Assembly (NCBI RefSeq): GCF_029892065.1
Contig: NZ_CP120373.1
Location: 744,001-808,000 of the forward strand
Direction: 5' to 3'
DNA length: 64,000 nucleotides
Source: Sinorhizobium garamanticum
Lineage (GTDB): Bacteria; Pseudomonadota; Alphaproteobacteria; Rhizobiales; Rhizobiaceae
Part shown: in pieces, positions 57,768-64,000 of the stretch
Layout: each line of letters begins with the position of its first letter
How positions within the stretch are numbered: the first letter of the stretch is position 1
Notes under the pieces: generated by a model
The model's database searches: none
What the model was told of the DNA's origin: nothing
The model's input: the letters and a program-made list of their open reading frames with translations, nothing else
Program-made: the position numbers and the translations under genes

Positions 57768-57865
57768 CTAGATCCCGGATAGCCCCTAACCCGGACAGCC
57801 GGCCACCTTCTCCCCATTTGATGGGGAGAAGGGATTAAGTTGGTGGGCAAAAGCCTCGTCTGCCG

Positions 57866-58360
57866 TCATGCGGCGGCTGGCGCAAATGTCAGCGCCAGCC
57901 CGTTGATGCAGTGCCGCTTGCCGGTCGGCGGCGGGCCGTCGTCGAAAATGTGGCCGAGATGCCCGCCGCAGCGGCGGCAGTGGCATTCGATCCTGGTCAT
58001 GAACAGGGTGTTGTCCTCGCGTGTGCGGACTGCATCCGGAAGCGATTGCCAGAAGCTCGGCCAGCCGGTGCCGCTGTCATATTTCGCCTCCGAGGAATAG
58101 AGGGCGAGCCCACATCCTGCGCAGTGGAATATCCCCTTGCGTTTCTCGTTGTTGAGCGCGCTGGTGAATGGCCGCTCCGTGTCCTCCTGCCGCAAGATGC
58201 TGTATTGCTCCGGGCTCAGGATCTCTCGCCACTCCTCATCCGTCTTCACGACCTCGAAGCTTTCACCGCCGGCTGCACGCGCGGCGGGCGCAAAGCCACG
58301 TATCGCCGCACAGGCAGCAAGCGCGGCGCCCGCCATCAGGAAATTGCGACGGTTCGTCAT
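57866..58360 (-). CDS. msrB: Exported peptide methionine sulfoxide reductase B
   Basis: A 164-aa MsrB with an N-terminal twin-arginine signal (MTNRRNFLMAGAALAACAA), so it acts in the periplasm. Zinc pairs are C-A-G-C and C-R-R-C. The catalytic cysteine lies in RHCINGLAL, and GTGWPSFWQSL is conserved. It reduces methionine-R-sulfoxide in oxidised envelope proteins. GGAGGTTCCC lies before the ATG at 58360. Confidence 0.93.
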   Translation of the reverse strand: MTNRRNFLMAGAALAACAAIRGFAPAARAAGGESFEVVKTDEEWREILSPEQYSILRQEDTERPFTSALNNEKRKGIFHCAGCGLALYSSEAKYDSGTGWPSFWQSLPDAVRTREDNTLFMTRIECHCRRCGGHLGHIFDDGPPPTGKRHCINGLALTFAPAAA

Positions 58361-58374
58361 GGGAACCTCCGGTA

Positions 58375-58480
58375 CTACAGCGCCGCGCATCTTATCAGAC
58401 GTGCAAAGGACGCTGTAGCACTTTGAATTGCTGCATGTTTTGTCCTTGGATCGGCTAGGATTTAAGGAAACATGCAGTAG
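58375..58480 (+). repeat. RIME-type mosaic element upstream of msrB
   Basis: CTACAGCGCCGCGCATC...GACGCTGTAG hairpin, CACTTTGAATTGCTGCATG spacer, second palindrome with TTGGATCGGCTAGGATTTAAGG, end ACATGCAGTAG. It sits in the 5' region of msrB. Confidence 0.9.
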
Positions 58481-58605
58481 GCACGTGTGCTCGATTGGAG
58501 CTTAGCGGTCCGGCAGAACCAGGACAAAACAAAGTCCATCAAACCGCCGTGAAAGCGCCACCCGCCGCTTAGGCGGCGGGCCGACGCCCGCCGCCCGCAA
58601 CCGGA

Positions 58606-59163
58606 TCACCCCTTCGGCAGCAGCACCCTGTTGATGACATGGATGACGCCGTTCGACTGCTTCACGTCGGCAATCGTCACCCAGGCCGTGCCGCCCGTCT
58701 CATCGGTCAGGCTGATCTTGCCGCCGTCGGCCTTAGCCTTCAGGATGCACCCGCCGACCGTCTTGACGTCGTGTTCTCCGCCGTCATCCTTGATCATCTC
58801 GGCGATCGCCGACGACATCGCGTCGGCTGCTACGACATGGCAGGTCAGCACAGTCGTGAGCTTGTCCTTGTTCTCGGGCTTCAACAGTGTGTCGACTGTG
58901 CCGGCCGGCAGGGCCGCGAAGGCTTCGTTGGTCGGTGCGAAGACGGTGAATGGCCCCTTGCCCTCAAGGGTCTCGACGAGACCGGCAGCCTTCACGGCCA
59001 CAACCAGCGTCGTGTGGTCCTTCGAGTTTATGGCATTTTCGACGATATTCTTGTCGGCATACATCGGCGCGCCGCCGACCATCGGGTTCTCGGCGTAGGC
59101 GATGACCGCACCTGTCGTAAACATTGAGGCGACAAGTGCCGAACGGATCACAAACTTGAACAT
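58606..59163 (-). CDS. Secreted fasciclin (FAS1) domain protein
   Basis: A 185-aa protein with a signal peptide (MFKFVIRSALVASMFTTGAV then IAYAEN, cut near residue 24) and one FAS1 domain. The motifs GPFTVFAPTNEAFAALP and VIHVINRVLLPKG are clear. FAS1 domains mediate adhesion; in rhizobia such proteins have been linked to symbiosis and surface attachment. It lies near the anti-sigma/ECF pair, which could regulate it; this is inferred. Confidence 0.9.
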   Translation of the reverse strand: MFKFVIRSALVASMFTTGAVIAYAENPMVGGAPMYADKNIVENAINSKDHTTLVVAVKAAGLVETLEGKGPFTVFAPTNEAFAALPAGTVDTLLKPENKDKLTTVLTCHVVAADAMSSAIAEMIKDDGGEHDVKTVGGCILKAKADGGKISLTDETGGTAWVTIADVKQSNGVIHVINRVLLPKG

Positions 59164-59228
59164 CTCTCTTCCTTCCTGTTGCGCTTGCCCTCTGAGACCA
59201 CCTTGAAAGTGTCCGCTCGGGCGATTGC

Positions 59229-59246
59229 TGTTCCTCCCTGGGAACA
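59229..59246. promoter_or_regulatory. Inverted repeat upstream of the fasciclin gene
   Basis: TGTTCCTCCCTGGGAACA has perfect 6-bp arms (TGTTCC/GGAACA) around six bases, 66 bp upstream of the fasciclin start. It resembles the Clr-type half-sites but the spacer is six rather than four bases, so the binding protein is uncertain. Confidence 0.4.
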
Positions 59247-59347
59247 TCACAAGCAACGGGAGGCGCGGGGGAAGAGTTTCAGGTCACGCGCTTTGCCTGT
59301 AACCTTTTGAAAAGATGGTATCTTTTTTGGATTCGCTGGCGGCCGTC

Positions 59348-60061
59348 TTAGAGATGGCGGGCCGTACCCTGCGCGACAACCGCGCCGGTGGGCGCGCCGG
59401 TCGGCGAACCGCCAAGCGGCTCGACGCTGACGGCAAGGGTCGAACCTTCGTCGAATCTCGTCCGCATCCCGGGCGGCACCAGGATTTCACCTTCGCCGGA
59501 CTGTGGCAGTACGCCCAGCGAGACTGCCGGATTGTCGCCCTCGATCAGCCAGAGTTCGAGAGACTTCTCCTCCGTCTGCCGCGCCGCCACCGGCGTCAGC
59601 TTCAGGCTCCCGGACGCTCTGTCGAAGCGGGCCACGAGATTGATGGTATTGCCTTCGCCGGAGAGTTCCGCCACCAGCGGCTGTCTTTGCGGCTCGCTGA
59701 AGAGGCCAGCCATGGACGCTCCCATGATTGCGACGGCAGTGAGCGAAGCGACGGCCAGGCTGCGCCAGAGAAGAAGCGAGTTCCAGAATCCGACCCGAGG
59801 GCTGACCGCCGGCGACGGCGGAAAGAGGCTGCGCTCGACGGCCGCAAGCACGTGGGCCGGTGGGCTCACCGCTTCATAGGCATCGTCGAAAGAGGCGAGA
59901 TTGTGCTGCCAGCGATCGACCATGGCGGCAAAATTCCGGTCCGATGCCATGCGCGCCTCGACCTTGCGGCGGTCCTCGGCGGACAGAACGCCCAACACGT
60001 ATTCTCCCGCGATCACCTCGTCGCGGCGAAAATCTCCGCTTTCGGGATTCTGCGTCGTCAT
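59348..60061 (-). CDS. Anti-sigma factor, RskA/ChrR-like
   Basis: A 237-aa single-span protein. The N-terminal anti-sigma region (EYVLGVLSAEDRRKVEARM, about residues 18-45) is followed by a membrane helix (about 97-121) and an RskA-type periplasmic domain (about 130-237) with SLELWLIEGDNPAVSLG. No zinc Cys cluster is present. The gene starts inside the sigma factor stop (4-bp overlap), so the two are coupled. It would hold the sigma factor inactive until an envelope signal is received. Confidence 0.88.
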   Translation of the reverse strand: MTTQNPESGDFRRDEVIAGEYVLGVLSAEDRRKVEARMASDRNFAAMVDRWQHNLASFDDAYEAVSPPAHVLAAVERSLFPPSPAVSPRVGFWNSLLLWRSLAVASLTAVAIMGASMAGLFSEPQRQPLVAELSGEGNTINLVARFDRASGSLKLTPVAARQTEEKSLELWLIEGDNPAVSLGVLPQSGEGEILVPPGMRTRFDEGSTLAVSVEPLGGSPTGAPTGAVVAQGTARHL

Positions 60062-60597
60062 CGCTCCATGCACTCTCTCAGTTTCAGGAGGCTGCGTCTC
60101 AACCAGGTCCGCATTGTATTGAGCGGTACCGCGAACATCTCGGCCAGTTCTTGGTAGCTCAATCCTTCGACATAGGCTCGGCGCACCGCCTCGGCGCGAT
60201 CCTTCTCGAGCTCCTCCATGCAAGCGTCGATCCGCCTGCCTTCCGATCGAACTGCCGCCGATCGTTCCGGATCTGGAGCAGGATCAGCCAAATCATAGGC
60301 CTCGTCAATCGCGTTTGCGACTGGTTTTCGCGCCCGGATGAGATCGATTGCATGGTTGCGTGCGATTGCCGTCAGCCAGGACGTGGGGCTTGCCTGGCCT
60401 GTCACGAAACGGTCGGCGCGCTGCCAGATCTTGACGTAAATTTCCTGTAGCGCTTCTTCCGCTTCGCTGCGATCCTTGAGAATACGCAGACAGACGCCGA
60501 ATAGTTTCGGGCTCGTCTGGCGATAGAGCGCCGCGAAGGCATCGCGGTCTCTAAGGACCACGCGGCCGAGCAGCGCGGAGATCTCCTCATCGGCCAT
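60058..60597 (-). CDS. ECF-type RNA polymerase sigma factor
   Basis: A 179-aa sigma factor of the ECF type. Region 2 (about 18-85) contains CLRILKDRSEAEEALQEIYV and TSWLTAIARNHAIDLIR. Region 4 (about 125-175) contains EGLSYQELAEMFAVPLNTMR and TWLRRSLLKLRE. It overlaps the anti-sigma gene. No autoregulation signal is certain; GGAATGATCGG lies on the minus strand in the upstream region as a weak -35 candidate. It is likely an envelope stress sigma factor. Confidence 0.93.
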   Translation of the reverse strand: MADEEISALLGRVVLRDRDAFAALYRQTSPKLFGVCLRILKDRSEAEEALQEIYVKIWQRADRFVTGQASPTSWLTAIARNHAIDLIRARKPVANAIDEAYDLADPAPDPERSAAVRSEGRRIDACMEELEKDRAEAVRRAYVEGLSYQELAEMFAVPLNTMRTWLRRSLLKLRECMER

Positions 60598-60768
60598 GGC
60601 GATTGCGCCCCTTACGGCTTCAAAGCATCACCATAGGATAGAGAGACCGCCAGAACCAGCAGTGTCATTAGGGCTTTATGTTGCGCCCCGATCATTCCAT
60701 CCTTTCGGAACTTGCGTTTTCGCCATGAAAGGCTCTAAACAGCAGCCGATATTCTTCGAGGGTCCGCC

Positions 60769-61656
60769 ATGTCCGCATCAGAGAGTGAAATCCAGGCACG
60801 TCTGCTCGCGCAAGCACTGCCCTACATGCAGCGCTACGAGAACAAAACGATTGTCGTCAAATACGGCGGCCATGCCATGGGCAATCCGGAACTGGGGCGT
60901 GCGTTCGCCAGCGACATCGCGCTCCTGAAACAGTCCGGCGTTAACCCGATCGTCGTGCATGGCGGCGGACCGCAGATCGGGGCCATGCTCTCGAAGATGG
61001 GCATCGAATCGAAATTCGAAGGCGGGTTGCGCGTCACCGACGAGAAGACGGTCGAGATCGTCGAGATGGTGCTCGCCGGCTCGATCAATAAGGAAATCGT
61101 CGCGCTTATCAATCAGACCGGCGAATGGGCGATCGGGCTTTGCGGCAAGGACGGCAACATGGTGTTTGCCGAAAAGGCCAAGAAAACCGTTCGCGATCCG
61201 GACTCCAACATCGAACGTGTTCTCGATCTCGGTTTTGTCGGCGACGTGGTCGAGGTGGACCGCACCCTGCTCGATCTGCTTGCGCGTTCTGAGATGATTC
61301 CGGTGATCGCGCCGGTGGCGCCCGGCCGCGATGGTCACACCTACAACATTAATGCCGATACATTTGCCGGCGCCATCGCCGGAGCGCTGAATGCCACCCG
61401 CCTGCTCTTCCTCACCGACGTGCCGGGCGTGCTCAACAAGCAGGGTGAACTGATCAAGGAACTGTCGGTGGCTCAGGCGCGCGCGCTGATTGCCGACGGC
61501 ACGATTTCCGGTGGCATGATCCCGAAGGTCGAGACCTGCATCGACGCCATCAAGGCCGGTGTGCAGGGCGTGGTCATTCTGAACGGCAAGACCGCCCATT
61601 CGGTCCTGCTCGAGATCTTCACCGAACGCGGCGCCGGCACGCTGATCGTGCCGTGA
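60769..61656 (+). CDS. argB: Acetylglutamate kinase
   Basis: A 295-aa kinase for the second step of arginine synthesis, phosphorylating N-acetylglutamate. The motifs [23 protein letters not shown] and the [13 protein letters not shown] and [10 protein letters not shown] segments are typical. The extended N-terminal helix ([20 protein letters not shown]) is the part that gives arginine-sensitive enzymes a hexamer interface. It stands alone, convergent with the PEP-mutase-family gene. Confidence 0.97.
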   Translation: MSASESEIQARLLAQALPYMQRYENKTIVVKYGGHAMGNPELGRAFASDIALLKQSGVNPIVVHGGGPQIGAMLSKMGIESKFEGGLRVTDEKTVEIVEMVLAGSINKEIVALINQTGEWAIGLCGKDGNMVFAEKAKKTVRDPDSNIERVLDLGFVGDVVEVDRTLLDLLARSEMIPVIAPVAPGRDGHTYNINADTFAGAIAGALNATRLLFLTDVPGVLNKQGELIKELSVAQARALIADGTISGGMIPKVETCIDAIKAGVQGVVILNGKTAHSVLLEIFTERGAGTLIVP

Positions 61657-61663
61657 TTTGGCG

Positions 61664-61699
61664 CGAGAGCGCCGTGATCATTATATGGCGGCGCTCTCG
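61664..61699. terminator. Possible bidirectional terminator after argB
   Basis: CGAGAGCGCC and GGCGCTCTCG pair with 16 bp between. It lies right after argB and overlaps the end of the convergent gene, so it could end transcription of both. There is no clear U-run. Confidence 0.5.
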
Positions 61700-62457
61700 T
61701 AAACTTTCTCCGCCTCACCGCGGAGCCAGGCGATCATCGCCCGGTAGGGAAACGGCCCGTAGCTGACGCGACCGACACCAGCTGCCGCAAGCGTCGCGAG
61801 ATCCGGCGCGCCTGGCTTCATCATCACGTTCACCGGCAAGGGCGACGCCGCGCAAAGCCTGCCAATCAACTCGGCATCGGCCAGTCCGGGCGCAAAGAAG
61901 CCGCTGGCACCGGCCTCGGCATAGGCCTTGGCGCGGGCGATCGCCTCGTCGAGCAAGCCAGTGTGACGCGTGGCATCGCTTTCCTGGAGGAAGAGGTCGG
62001 TTCGAGCGTTGATGAAAAGCGCTAGGCCACGCCGCTCCGCCATCTCGCGGATCGCCCGGATGCGTGACGCCTGCTTGTCTATTGTGTGGACACCGCCCTT
62101 GCCCATCACCTGATCTTCAAGATTGATACCGATCGCCCCGGCATCGATGAGCTGCGCGACGTTCATCGCGCCGCCAGCAGGATCCTCGGAATAGGCACCC
62201 TCGAAATCCACCGAGAGCGGAAGATCCGTGGCGCCGGCGATCAGCCGGACGATTTCGAGCAGGAGGGCGAGCGGTATTTTTTCGCCATCGCCAAAACCCT
62301 GCGCCGCGGCCACCGACCAGCTTCCGGTGGCAAGCGCCTTTGCGCCAGCCTCGGCCACGCAGCGGGCGCTGCCGGCATCCCAGATATTGTACAGAACGAT
62401 CGGGTTGCCCTTGCGATGCAAGGCCCCAAAGGCAAGCGCCTTTTCCTGCTGATTCAT
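61681..62457 (-). CDS. Isocitrate lyase / PEP mutase-family enzyme
   Basis: A 258-aa TIM-barrel enzyme of the isocitrate lyase/PEP mutase superfamily. VLYNIWDAGSARCVAEAGAKA, the metal-binding VDFEGAYSED, GINLEDQ and FINARTDLFL motifs are present. The isocitrate lyase KKCGH-type loop is absent, so it may be a carboxyphosphonoenolpyruvate-like or 2,3-dimethylmalate-type lyase. Its start overlaps the ada stop by 4 bp, so it is co-transcribed with ada. The real substrate is unknown. Confidence 0.85.
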   Translation of the reverse strand: MNQQEKALAFGALHRKGNPIVLYNIWDAGSARCVAEAGAKALATGSWSVAAAQGFGDGEKIPLALLLEIVRLIAGATDLPLSVDFEGAYSEDPAGGAMNVAQLIDAGAIGINLEDQVMGKGGVHTIDKQASRIRAIREMAERRGLALFINARTDLFLQESDATRHTGLLDEAIARAKAYAEAGASGFFAPGLADAELIGRLCAASPLPVNVMMKPGAPDLATLAAAGVGRVSYGPFPYRAMIAWLRGEAEKVYESAAI

Positions 62458-63533
62458 CGAACATCCTCCGCAAACAATCCAACGGGTTTCATCTTCCCCT
62501 CGTGCCGTAGCAGCCACTGCTTTCGCCAAAGGCCACCGCCATAGCCGGTCAGCGATCCGTCCGAGCCGATGCAACGGTGACAAGGAATGACGATTGCGAT
62601 GCGATTGGCGCCATTTGCCTTGGCGACGGCACGCACCGCCTGCAGCGTAGCAACCTCCCGCGCGATATCACTGTAAGACCGCGTCTCGCCTACCGGTATT
62701 TTTAAAAGCTTCGCCCACACCTCCCGCTCGAAGGCGCTGCCGTCCAGCGCCATGGGCGTCCGGAATTCGCTCAACTCGCCGGAAAAATAGGCTTTCAATT
62801 CCGCCTCGATCTGGTCGATCGGTGGCGCCCTGCCCGGCGCCACTGCGGATCGCGTCTTGCGTTTCAGGCTTTCCATTTCTGTCGGCAGGGCCTTGCGGTC
62901 GTGGAATTCGAGCAGATGAAGATGCGTCTTGTCAGCGACCGCCACCATCGGCCCGAGCGGTGTTTCGATCGTATCGGCAAAGAGCAACTGGCGGCCCTGC
63001 GACATGGCAGGCGCCTCCCCGATCAGCTTCGCGAAGGCGGCGCGAAATCCGCTTGGCGAATCATAACCGGCATCGATCTGCGCTTCGATGACGCTGGCGC
63101 CAGCCGACAGCTGACGAGCTGCCTCGCCCATCCGCCGCTGACGCGCGAGGTCGAGAAATGTGACGCCAAACGCCCGCTTGAAGGCGCGACGCACCGTCGA
63201 CGGATCGAACCCGCGCCGGACAATGTCGTCCTCGGTCCAGCGACGATCCGGGGCGCGGTCAAGCAGCTTCAGAAGGTCGTTGACCAGCGGTTCCTTGCCG
63301 GAAGGCTGGTCCAGCGGGCGGCAACGCTCGCAAGGCCGGAAGCCGGAGTTGATACAGGCGGCAATGCTGTCGAAAAACAGCGTATTCTCCCGCTTTGGTT
63401 TGCGGGCAGGGCAGGAGAGCCGGCAGAATACGCCGGTGCTCTTGACGCAGACGAAGGCCTGGCCTTCGTAATCGACACTTCGGGCAAGAAGCGCGTCATA
63501 GAGGATGTCGTCGTTCGGCAAATCGAAAAGCAT
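62454..63533 (-). CDS. ada: Bifunctional Ada: methylphosphotriester sensor / O6-alkylguanine-DNA methyltransferase
   Basis: A 359-aa Ada protein. The N-terminal zinc domain has C37, C41, C68 and C71 at the E. coli spacing; C37 takes methyl groups from phosphotriesters. An AraC-type helix-turn-helix (about 85-175) follows. The C-terminal methyltransferase has IVIPCHRCIGSDGSLTGYGG with the suicide cysteine. It repairs alkylated DNA and activates its own regulon. It overlaps the downstream PEP-mutase-family gene, a link not seen in E. coli. Confidence 0.95.
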   Translation of the reverse strand: MLFDLPNDDILYDALLARSVDYEGQAFVCVKSTGVFCRLSCPARKPKRENTLFFDSIAACINSGFRPCERCRPLDQPSGKEPLVNDLLKLLDRAPDRRWTEDDIVRRGFDPSTVRRAFKRAFGVTFLDLARQRRMGEAARQLSAGASVIEAQIDAGYDSPSGFRAAFAKLIGEAPAMSQGRQLLFADTIETPLGPMVAVADKTHLHLLEFHDRKALPTEMESLKRKTRSAVAPGRAPPIDQIEAELKAYFSGELSEFRTPMALDGSAFEREVWAKLLKIPVGETRSYSDIAREVATLQAVRAVAKANGANRIAIVIPCHRCIGSDGSLTGYGGGLWRKQWLLRHEGKMKPVGLFAEDVR

Positions 63534-63599
63534 GCCGCAGTTGTAACATCCGACGGACGACTCGTCCGCCGAAATTCGGGCGTCTATTTTCGGGAGCCT

Positions 63600-64000
63600 T
63601 TAGAGAATGATGAGCATCACGACTCCGAGCACGATCAGCAGGCAGCCGAGCAATTCGAGGCGGTTGATCCACTCGCGAAAGACGAAGAAGGACGAGGCGA
63701 AGGTGAAAAGCATCTCGACCTGCGCCACGACCTTGACGATCGCGGCCTGCTGCAAAGTCATCGCCATGAACCAGCCGAAGGATGCGGAAGCGCCGACGAA
63801 GCCGACGACGAAGGCCGGTCGCCAGGCGGCGCCGATCCGTTGCAGTTCCTCCGGCTCGCGGACCACGATCCAGGCAAGCATCACGACGGTTTGAAGCAGG
63901 ATGACGAAGCCGAGCGTGAAACTCGCCTGCATCATGTAATCCGGCGCCGGCAGGCTGGGCGCCAGCGCCAGCGAGGCGGAGCGATAGGAAACCGCCGACA
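63600..64000 (-). CDS. C-terminal part of an EamA/DMT-family transporter (partial)
   Basis: The last ~133 codons of a membrane protein running off the right edge. Four membrane helices are visible (FTLGFVILLQTVVMLAWIVV, FVVGFVGASASFGWFMAM, VEMLFTFASSFFVFREW, LLGCLLIVLGVVMLIIL), typical of the second EamA half. It is likely a small-molecule exporter; the missing N-terminus prevents a finer call. Confidence 0.8.
   Translation of the reverse strand, partial: SAVSYRSASLALAPSLPAPDYMMQASFTLGFVILLQTVVMLAWIVVREPEELQRIGAAWRPAFVVGFVGASASFGWFMAMTLQQAAIVKVVAQVEMLFTFASSFFVFREWINRLELLGCLLIVLGVVMLIIL

Overview
The window is chromosomal DNA of a high-GC alphaproteobacterium, almost certainly Sinorhizobium/Ensifer or a close rhizobial relative. 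The evidence is the fructose transport locus frcR-frcBCAK, a locus resembling the S. meliloti clr-cyaD1-spdA cyclic-AMP cluster, and many copies of a ~107 bp two-hairpin mosaic element of the rhizobial RIME type. The species cannot be resolved from the sequence alone.

Layout. 1-0.9 kb: end of a dienelactone-hydrolase-like gene and a phosphoribosyltransferase gene. 0.9-9.7 kb (minus strand): a complete kdp potassium-uptake operon with two extra tiny membrane ORFs (one before kdpF, one between kdpA and kdpB) and, after kdpE, a wrecked EIIA-Ntr (ptsN-like) gene split by a RIME element. 10.2-14 kb: AI-2E family permease, remnant of an MFS gene, long-chain acyl-CoA ligase. 14-24.8 kb: sugar and pyrimidine block: pgi, fructokinase, pyrE, pyrC, frcK-frcA-frcC-frcB and the divergent frcR plus an overlapping RbsD/FucU mutarotase. 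Imported fructose would be phosphorylated by the kinase and isomerised by Pgi. 24.9-32.3 kb: DoxX, then a cAMP-signalling cluster: Crp-like regulator, CHASE2 adenylate cyclase, FecR-domain protein and a divergent SEL1-repeat protein with a Clr-type palindrome between them, a proline-racemase-family enzyme, a cyclic-nucleotide phosphodiesterase-like gene and a YkgJ-like Cys-cluster protein. 32.6-39.8 kb: putA, a YigZ/IMPACT protein, aldo-keto reductase, DUF1810, a 28-aa membrane ORF and an isoprenylcysteine-methyltransferase-like protein. 39.9-45.6 kb: accessory-looking region with a membrane-anchored LuxR-type regulator, an acidic DUF4114 protein, a predicted outer-membrane protein, and a divergent HxlR regulator/methyltransferase pair. 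45.8-52.4 kb: tRNA-Arg(ACG), orphan histidine kinase, flavoprotein disulfide reductase plus TVP38 membrane protein, chemotaxis receptor. 52.9-57.7 kb: rpmH-rnpA-yidC, an EamA permease, engB, DUF1269 protein. 57.9-64 kb: msrB, fasciclin protein, anti-sigma/ECF sigma pair, argB, a PEP-mutase-family enzyme overlapping ada, and the end of an EamA permease.

The most noteworthy items are the RIME-disrupted EIIA-Ntr pseudogene beside kdpDE, the extra Kdp-linked small membrane proteins, the Clr-type box in the cAMP cluster, the LuxR/DUF4114/outer-membrane group, and an open frame beheaded by a tandem pair of RIME elements.
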